18,137 nucleotides of DNA from Pseudomonadota bacterium (lineage in GTDB: Bacteria; Pseudomonadota; Gammaproteobacteria; Burkholderiales; Burkholderiaceae_F), in assembly GCA_023443095.1 (NCBI GenBank), contig JAEZVV010000192.1:1-18137 (forward strand), written 5' to 3'. The position numbers and the translations under genes were made by a program. Of the stretch, positions 12,973-18,137 are shown in pieces. Below the pieces are notes generated by a model. The model searched no databases and had not been told where the DNA came from. It saw only the letters and a program-made list of their open reading frames with translations. Each line of letters starts with the position of its first letter. The stretch's first letter is position 1.

Positions 12973-14238
12973 CTACTGGATGGTGCGGTTGATCGAGATC
13001 GACACGCTCTTGGCACCCACGGCCACCGGAGCGCTCAGACCTTCGAGGTCGCCCGGCTGCGGCATCGGCGCTCCGGACTTGGAGACCCGTGCACCGACAA
13101 TCACCTTCTCGAAGTTAGACAGGCTGGATTCGGGAGTCATGGCCATCGAGTCATCGAGCGTGAACTTGAGCGGCAGATCCTTGACCTTGGCCTGGGTCAG
13201 GAGAACCGGCATGCGCGAGCCCTCTGCCGGACGGGCAAAGATGAACACGGCGTCGTTCGGGCTGGCCTTGGCCTTGACCTCGGGCGCCAGGTCGACCGAG
13301 CCCGAGACCGTCGCCAGGGTTCCCGGAGCCTTGGCCGCGGGTGCCGGACCGACGGGAGCGGCGGCCGGCGGCGGCGTGGTGATCCCGCCCAGCTGGCGCG
13401 CTTCCTGGATGCTGGCCAAGAGCTGCTGCGCAATCGGCGACTCGGGCGGCTGGGTAGCACGCAGGCGCTCCCAGAAATCGACCGCGGCCTTGTAGTCCTT
13501 GCGGTTGAAGGCGTCAGTGCCGGCCATCGCCAGGGCTTTCCACTGCGTCGGATTGGCCTTGAGCGCTTCCTTGACGAGTTCCATCGGCCTGCCGGCGATG
13601 TTGCGGCCCTGGGCCATCGCCAGTGCGTCGGCGTAATCGGCCAGCACGTCGGCTTCTCCCGGAACCGCCTTGACGACGTGATCGAAGGCCTTGGCAGCGT
13701 CGTCGAAGCGCCCCATCGAGTAATACGAACGGGCCAGCGTCAGCCAGCCGTCGAGGTTGCTCGGGTCGTCTTTCAGACGTGCCGCGAGTTTCTCGACCGC
13801 GATCCCCATCTCGTCCGGGGAAAGGCCGCCGTGGGCGTCGTTCTGCGCGGTCTGGGCCCGGCCCAGAGGCGAAAACGCGTCGGGATCGCCCCAGCGCAGG
13901 TAGAGCAGAGCGGCGACCACCGGCACGGCGCCAGCGACCACGATCGCCGTCCACAGACCGGCCTTGCCGCGGGCTGCGGCAGCCTGCTCGCGGCCGGCAG
14001 TGCCCTCTTCCAGCACACGGCGCTCGAGTTCGGCGCGGTTTTCGGCGTATTGGGCCTCGGACACCGCGCCGCGGGCGTGGTCAGCCTCGAGCTCGGCGAA
14101 CTGGTCGCGGTAGATCTCGAGGTTCATCGCCGGGCGCTGGGCTGCGCCGGCCTGCGAACGTCCGCGGATCAGGGGCAGGCCGATGAAGGCAAGCGCGACG
14201 ACCACCATCGCGGTGGCAATCATGATGAAGGTGGTCAC
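12973..14238 (-). CDS. ccmI: Cytochrome c biogenesis protein CcmI (apocytochrome chaperone)
   Basis: This 421-residue protein has transmembrane helices at about 5-24 and 95-115, and between them the CcmI cytoplasmic loop (MNLEIYRDQFAELEADHARG). A periplasmic TPR domain spans about 145-280, and after a Pro/Ala linker a beta-rich C-terminal domain covers about 308-421. CcmI binds the C-terminus of apocytochromes c and delivers them to the CcmF/CcmH haem-ligation complex. The start is a GTG at 14238 whose last two bases are shared with the TGA of ccmH, implying tight translational coupling; an in-frame ATG five codons later is an alternative. It is the last gene of the ccm operon before the bidirectional terminator. 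It is the full-length counterpart of the shorter paralogue at 6453-7349. Confidence 0.92.
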   Translation of the reverse strand: MTTFIMIATAMVVVALAFIGLPLIRGRSQAGAAQRPAMNLEIYRDQFAELEADHARGAVSEAQYAENRAELERRVLEEGTAGREQAAAARGKAGLWTAIVVAGAVPVVAALLYLRWGDPDAFSPLGRAQTAQNDAHGGLSPDEMGIAVEKLAARLKDDPSNLDGWLTLARSYYSMGRFDDAAKAFDHVVKAVPGEADVLADYADALAMAQGRNIAGRPMELVKEALKANPTQWKALAMAGTDAFNRKDYKAAVDFWERLRATQPPESPIAQQLLASIQEARQLGGITTPPPAAAPVGPAPAAKAPGTLATVSGSVDLAPEVKAKASPNDAVFIFARPAEGSRMPVLLTQAKVKDLPLKFTLDDSMAMTPESSLSNFEKVIVGARVSKSGAPMPQPGDLEGLSAPVAVGAKSVSISINRTIQ

Positions 14239-14735
14239 TTGGTGCTGTCCTTGGAGGAAACGTTGGCAAGCAGACGCTCGGCTTCACGCCGTTCGGCGTC
14301 GGTCAGCGGACGCTCGTCGACGCGGTTGCGGCGATTGCGCAGGTTCATCGCGAACACGCCCAGACCCAGCACCAGCAGCGCCGCCGGCCCCAACCAGAGG
14401 ATGAGGGTCTGCGCCTTGAACGGCGGCTTGTAGAGCACGAAATCGCCGTAGCGCTCGACCATGAAATCGATGATCTGCTGGTCGGTTTTGCCGGCCTTGA
14501 TCTGCTCGTTGACCTGGTTCTTCAGGTCGACGGCGAGCTCGGCATTGGACTCGGCAATCGACTGGTTCTGGCAAACGAGGCAGCGCAGCTGCTCGGAGAT
14601 CGTCACCGCACGTTTGTTGGCCACCGGGTCGAGCGCGGTGGGGATGCCTTCTTTGCCCGTGGTCTCGGCCGCCGGGCTGGCGGCCACGAGCAGGGGCAGG
14701 AGGGCCGCCAAAGCGGCCATTAGGATTCGCTTCAT
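14235..14735 (-). CDS. ccmH: Cytochrome c biogenesis protein CcmH (apocytochrome thiol reductase)
   Basis: The 166-residue product has a signal peptide (about 1-23), the family motif LRCLVCQNQS with redox cysteines 52 and 55, and a C-terminal transmembrane helix at about 110-131. CcmH keeps the CXXCH cysteines of apocytochromes reduced for haem attachment. The start at 14735 overlaps the ccmG stop as ATGA and gives the expected signal peptide; the frame remains open further upstream, but only by running over ccmG. It is the short, single-domain CcmH form, with CcmI as a separate protein. Confidence 0.94.
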   Translation of the reverse strand: MKRILMAALAALLPLLVAASPAAETTGKEGIPTALDPVANKRAVTISEQLRCLVCQNQSIAESNAELAVDLKNQVNEQIKAGKTDQQIIDFMVERYGDFVLYKPPFKAQTLILWLGPAALLVLGLGVFAMNLRNRRNRVDERPLTDAERREAERLLANVSSKDSTK

Positions 14736-15256
14736 GCCTTTTCCAGCTCCCGGATCAGCGGGAGCATCTTCTTTTCCCACACGTCCGGCGTAATCGGACC
14801 GATCTGCTTGAAGCGGATCACGCCCTTCTTGTCGATCAGAAAGGTTTCGGGAACGCCGTAGACGCCGTATTCGATGCCGACCCGGCCGTCGCGGTCCTTC
14901 ACCGACAAGGTGTAGGGGTCCCCCAACTGGTTGAGCCATTGCTTGGCAGCTGTCGGCTCATCCTTGTAGTTGAGGCCGACGATGGGAAGGATCTTCTGCT
15001 TGGCCAATTCGACCAGCAGCGGGTGCTCCTGGCGGCAGGCGACACACCACGACGCCCAGACGTTGAGCAGCCAGACCTTGCCCAGCATTTCCTGCTGACC
15101 AAAGGGCTCGGCGCGGTGGAGCTGCTCGAGCTGGAAAGTCGGTGCCGGCTTGTCGACCAGGGGCGAAGGCACTTCGCGCGGATTGAGGCCGAGACCGACG
15201 AAGAGGAAACCCGCCAGGATGATGAAGATGGCCAGGGGAGCGAGGAAACGCCACAT
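14732..15256 (-). CDS. ccmG: Thiol:disulfide interchange protein CcmG/DsbE
   Basis: This 174-residue membrane-anchored thioredoxin-like protein has an N-terminal transmembrane segment (about 5-24), the active site WCVAC with Cys71 and Cys74, and a GVYGVPETF segment holding the cis-proline typical of CcmG. It reduces the apocytochrome or CcmH disulfide in the periplasm, receiving electrons from a DsbD-type protein. The dipeptide VA between the cysteines differs from the PT of the E. coli protein. It lies between ccmF (16-base gap) and ccmH (ATGA overlap). Confidence 0.93.
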   Translation of the reverse strand: MWRFLAPLAIFIILAGFLFVGLGLNPREVPSPLVDKPAPTFQLEQLHRAEPFGQQEMLGKVWLLNVWASWCVACRQEHPLLVELAKQKILPIVGLNYKDEPTAAKQWLNQLGDPYTLSVKDRDGRVGIEYGVYGVPETFLIDKKGVIRFKQIGPITPDVWEKKMLPLIRELEKA

Positions 15257-15272
15257 GAATACTATCCCCCGC

Positions 15273-17249
15273 TCAGGCCGCCGCCGTCGACCCGGCCGCC
15301 ACCGCGGCTTCGCGCTTGCGCGAGAAGCGGTAGCGGCGATCCGACAGGGCGAACAGGCCGCCCAGGGCCATCAACAGACAGCCACCCCAGATCCAGGTCA
15401 CGAAAGGCTTGTAATACGCGCGCACGATCCAGCCGCCGTCGGCTGTCGGCTCGCCAAGCGAGACGTAGACGTCGCCGATGATGCTCGAATCGATGGCCGC
15501 CTCGGTCATGGGCATGGCACGGTTGGAGAAGTAGTTGCGCTTTTCCGGGTGCAGTTCGCGCAGGACCTTGCCGTTCTTGCTGAGGTCGAAGGTGCCACGG
15601 GCCGCGACGTAGTTGGGCCCTTGAACCTCGGTGACGCCATTGAACTTGAAGGTGTAGCCGCCGACGGTGACGATGTCGCCCACCATCATGCGCACGTCGC
15701 GTTCGGTCTGGTAGCCCTTGACCAGGGTGACGCCGATGATGAACACGCCGATGCCGACGTGCGCCAGGGTCATGCCCCAGAAGGCGCGAGATTGCGCGCC
15801 CAGCTTGGTCAAGATCGAACCGCGGATGTTGCGGGTGTGCTCCTTGATGCTGACGAAGCTCGAGGTGAAGACCCAGAACGCCAGCAGCAGGCCGAAGCTG
15901 ATCCACGGGCTCCAGCGGCCCATGACGAAGGGCACGATCAGGGCGGTGACCACTGCCACGCCCAGCGCCCACATCAGACGGGTGGCGAGGTCGGGGACCT
16001 TGGCTTCCTTCCAGCGCGCGAGCGGACCCACCCCCATCAGGAAGACCAGCGGCGCCATCAGCGGCGCGAACACCGAGTCGAAATACGGGGGGCCGACCGA
16101 GATCTTGCCGGCGTTGAGCGCGTCAAGGAACAAGGGATACAGCGTGCCGAGCAGGACCGCACCCATCGCCACGACGAGCAGGACGTTGTTCACCAGCATC
16201 AGCGATTCACGCGAGACCGCAGCGAACTTGCCGCCCAGACCCACCTTCGGCGCGCGCCAGGCAAACAACAGCAGCGAGGTGCCGATCACGAAGATCAGGA
16301 AGGCGAGGATGAACACGCCGCGCTCGGGGTCGGTCGCAAACGCGTGGACCGAGGTCAGCACGCCCGAGCGGACCAGGAAGGTGCCCAGCAGCGAAAGCGA
16401 GAAGGTCACGATCGCCAACAGCACGGTCCAGATCTTGAAGCTGCCGCGTTTTTCGGTCACGGCAAGCGAGTGCATCAGCGCGGTACCGGTCAGCCAGGGC
16501 ATGAACGAGGCGTTTTCGACCGGATCCCAGAACCACCAGCCGCCCCAGCCCAGTTCGTAATACGCCCACCACGAACCGAGAGCGATGCCGAGAGTCAGGA
16601 AGACCCAGGCGAGCGTGGTCCACGGCCGCGTCCAGCGCGCCCAGGCGGCGTCGAGGCGGCCGCCGAGCAGGGCAGCGATCGCGAACGCAAAGGGAACGGC
16701 CATGCCGACGTAGCCCATGTAGAGCAGCGGCGGATGGAAGATCATGCCCGGGTCTTGCAGCAGCGGATTGAGGTCGCGGCCTTCGGGCGCCGGCGGGAAC
16801 AGGCGCGTGAAGGGGTCGGACGTCATCAGGGTGAAAAGCAGCAGGCCGACCGAGATCAGGCCCATCACGCCGATCACCCGCGCGACCATCTCGTCAGGCA
16901 GGTGGCGCGAGAAGCTCGCCACGCCGAAGGTCCACCACGCCAGCATCACGATCCACAGCAGGATCGAACCTTCGTGCGAGCCCCAGCTCGCCGACAGCTT
17001 GTAATACCAGGGCAACATCGAGTTCGAGTTGCTGGCAACGTTGACGACCGAGAAGTCGCTCACGTAGAACGACCACATCAGGCAGAGGAAGGAGACGGTG
17101 ACGAAAAGCGCCTGCGCCATCGCCGCCGGTCGCGCCATGTCCATCCAGGCCTGAACCCCGCGGGCCGCGCCCACGAGCGGTAGCACGCCCTGCAGGATCG
17201 CGATCAGCAGCGCCAGGATGAGCGCGAAATGTCCAATTTCAGGAATCAT
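15273..17249 (-). CDS. ccmF: Haem lyase subunit CcmF
   Basis: The 658-residue polytopic protein carries the tryptophan-rich WWD haem-handling signature WGGWWFWDPVEN at residues 235-246, with conserved histidines nearby (His172 in FHPPLLYMG, His260 in TALMHS). The length and the many hydrophobic segments fit full-length CcmF. CcmF takes haem from holo-CcmE and, with CcmH and CcmI, attaches it to apocytochromes. The ATG at 17249 has GGAG a short way upstream and lies 17 bases after ccmE. The opposite strand is open for a very long stretch here, but that is a shadow of high GC. Confidence 0.95.
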   Translation of the reverse strand: MIPEIGHFALILALLIAILQGVLPLVGAARGVQAWMDMARPAAMAQALFVTVSFLCLMWSFYVSDFSVVNVASNSNSMLPWYYKLSASWGSHEGSILLWIVMLAWWTFGVASFSRHLPDEMVARVIGVMGLISVGLLLFTLMTSDPFTRLFPPAPEGRDLNPLLQDPGMIFHPPLLYMGYVGMAVPFAFAIAALLGGRLDAAWARWTRPWTTLAWVFLTLGIALGSWWAYYELGWGGWWFWDPVENASFMPWLTGTALMHSLAVTEKRGSFKIWTVLLAIVTFSLSLLGTFLVRSGVLTSVHAFATDPERGVFILAFLIFVIGTSLLLFAWRAPKVGLGGKFAAVSRESLMLVNNVLLVVAMGAVLLGTLYPLFLDALNAGKISVGPPYFDSVFAPLMAPLVFLMGVGPLARWKEAKVPDLATRLMWALGVAVVTALIVPFVMGRWSPWISFGLLLAFWVFTSSFVSIKEHTRNIRGSILTKLGAQSRAFWGMTLAHVGIGVFIIGVTLVKGYQTERDVRMMVGDIVTVGGYTFKFNGVTEVQGPNYVAARGTFDLSKNGKVLRELHPEKRNYFSNRAMPMTEAAIDSSIIGDVYVSLGEPTADGGWIVRAYYKPFVTWIWGGCLLMALGGLFALSDRRYRFSRKREAAVAAGSTAAA

Positions 17250-17266
17250 CGAGGTGTCTCCGATAG

Positions 17267-17716
17267 CTACTGGAGCTTGAGCGTTTTTTGCGCCTTCTCG
17301 GCCTGGTCCACGGCGTGGGCGGCTTCGGGAGGCATGTAGTTTTCATCGTGCTTGGCCAGCACCTCGGAGGCGTGGAACACGCCGTCTTCACCCAGCTTGC
17401 CCTGCGCCACCACACCCTTGCCTTCCTTGAACAGGTCGGGAAGGATGCCGCGGTACGCCACCGGAATCGTGTGCGCGGTATCGGTGACCTTGAAGTGCAC
17501 GGTCAGGCCGTCGGCTTCGCGCGTCAGGCTGCCGTCTTCGACTAGACCGCCGATGCGGAAGGCGCGCCCTTGCGGCGCTTCCTTGGCCGCAACCTGCGTG
17601 GGCGAGAAGAAAAACACCAGGTTCTGCTGGAAGGCCGACATCACCAGGTACACGGCGACACCCAGCACCGCCACGCCACCCAGGATCAGAGCCAGTCGCT
17701 TGTGCCTAGCCTTCAT
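17267..17716 (-). CDS. ccmE: Haem chaperone CcmE
   Basis: The 149-residue protein has one N-terminal membrane anchor (about 8-27), an OB-fold domain, and the haem-binding motif LAKHDENYMPPE, in which His123 forms the covalent bond with haem and Tyr127 is an axial ligand. CcmE receives haem from the CcmABCD complex and passes it to CcmF. The HDENY motif is the standard His-type variant. Its start overlaps the ccmD stop as ATGA. Confidence 0.96.
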   Translation of the reverse strand: MKARHKRLALILGGVAVLGVAVYLVMSAFQQNLVFFFSPTQVAAKEAPQGRAFRIGGLVEDGSLTREADGLTVHFKVTDTAHTIPVAYRGILPDLFKEGKGVVAQGKLGEDGVFHASEVLAKHDENYMPPEAAHAVDQAEKAQKTLKLQ

Positions 17717-17901
17717 CGCATTTCCTCCGAATTCTTGCGCGCGCGCGCTTCTCGCGACAGGTCCGCCACCACTTGGGCCCGGCGCGACCGCAGTTGCCAG
17801 AGTTCGACGGCGATCAGGACTACCGTCATTCCATAGGCGCTCCAGACGTAGAAGCCGTAGCCCCCCATCGTCAGGAAATTTTCCAAGCTACCCCACTGCA
17901 T
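17713..17901 (-). CDS. ccmD: Haem exporter accessory protein CcmD
   Basis: This 62-residue protein has a single membrane helix (about 16-36) preceded by the MGGYGFYVWSAYG segment typical of CcmD and followed by a basic, charged tail. CcmD helps release holo-CcmE from the CcmABC complex. The ATG at 17901 shares one base with the ccmC stop (TGATG), and its stop overlaps ccmE. A longer reading from upstream in this frame would run over ccmC and is not credible. Confidence 0.9.
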   Translation of the reverse strand: MQWGSLENFLTMGGYGFYVWSAYGMTVVLIAVELWQLRSRRAQVVADLSREARARKNSEEMR

Positions 17902-18137
17902 CAGAGCTTTCCTTTCAAGGCGAGTTCTCGGACCCAGTCGGAGCGGCGCTCGCGTTCGAGGATGATCGAACGCAGGCGCGCCAAAGAGGCCGCGATACTG
18001 TACATCCAGAAGGCGAGCGCCATGACCAGCATCCCTGTGAGCATGGTGGTCGCCATCGACGGGGCTTTGGTGAGGCTCACCGAGGCCCCCTGGTGCAAGG
18101 TGTTCCACCACTGCACCGAGAAATAGATGATCGGAAC
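17901..18137 (-). CDS. ccmC: Haem exporter protein CcmC, C-terminal part (partial)
   Basis: The frame is open to the right edge of the window; the beginning of the gene is missing. The visible 78 residues start VPIIYFSVQWWNTLHQG, a strong CcmC signature that includes the conserved histidine of the second haem-ligand pair, then a membrane helix (ATTMLTGMLVMALAFWMYS) and a charged C-terminus. CcmC forms the haem-loading complex with CcmE, working with CcmABD. ccmA and ccmB are expected just outside the window. Confidence 0.94.
   Translation of the reverse strand, partial: VPIIYFSVQWWNTLHQGASVSLTKAPSMATTMLTGMLVMALAFWMYSIAASLARLRSIILERERRSDWVRELALKGKL

Noticed and set aside
14736..14939. N-terminal extension of CcmH from an upstream start
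   Set aside because: The extension overlaps ccmG, has no family similarity and would bury the signal peptide that begins at 14735.
15150..17183. A 677-codon open frame on the plus strand opposite ccmF, and similar long frames at 7430-9025, 9148-10944 and 11002-12843
   Set aside because: They lie exactly antisense to well-supported genes (CcmF, TPR protein, both octahaem cytochromes), show low-complexity His/Arg/Gly-rich or Val/Gly-rich composition and no domain signature. They are shadows caused by high GC at third codon positions.

Overview
The window is GC-rich and dense with genes. It looks like a chromosomal segment of a facultatively anaerobic proteobacterium, most likely a betaproteobacterium of the Rhodocyclales type. 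This placement is inferred from System I cytochrome c maturation genes, FNR/ANR-type sites, a periplasmic multihaem cytochrome complement and general protein character. No rRNA, tRNA or CRISPR array was seen.

Left part (1-1500, + strand): the C-terminus of a molybdopterin oxidoreductase of the polysulfide/thiosulfate reductase type, its four-cluster ferredoxin subunit (166-705), and a secreted rhodanese-domain protein (779-1444) followed by a clear terminator. These look like one respiratory sulfur-metabolism unit.

Accessory block (about 1500-6400): four small unrelated genes on the minus strand (cupin, RibD/DHFR-like reductase, DUF1697 protein, SAM methyltransferase) with visibly lower GC. 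A degenerate integron attC-like element overlaps the methyltransferase stop codon. Next comes a divergent pair: a KfrA-N coiled-coil protein and a tyrosine recombinase, sharing an AT-rich intergenic region. This pair resembles the TnpT/TnpS cointegrate-resolution module of Tn4651-type Tn3-family transposons, but no transposase is in the window.

Right part (6453-18137, all minus strand): reading leftward from the right edge, ccmC(partial)-ccmD-ccmE-ccmF-ccmG-ccmH-ccmI, with stop/start overlaps at most junctions. Then come two tandem octahaem cytochromes c, a secreted TPR protein, and a second stand-alone CcmI-like protein. Both octahaem proteins carry seven CXXCH motifs plus one CXXCK, a Tyr-X-Cys motif after haem 6 and the NrfA-type catalytic Arg and His. 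This identifies them as octahaem nitrite reductases (ONR, TvNiR family), which reduce nitrite (and probably hydroxylamine) to ammonium. Each ONR gene has a near-consensus FNR-type palindrome about 95 bp upstream of its start codon.

The most interesting reading is a self-contained nitrite-ammonifying module: duplicated ONR enzymes with different lysine-haem motifs (CWTCK versus CLSCK), placed next to the haem-attachment machinery. The extra CcmI paralogue could serve the CXXCK site the way NrfG does in enteric bacteria, and the linked TPR protein has no known role.
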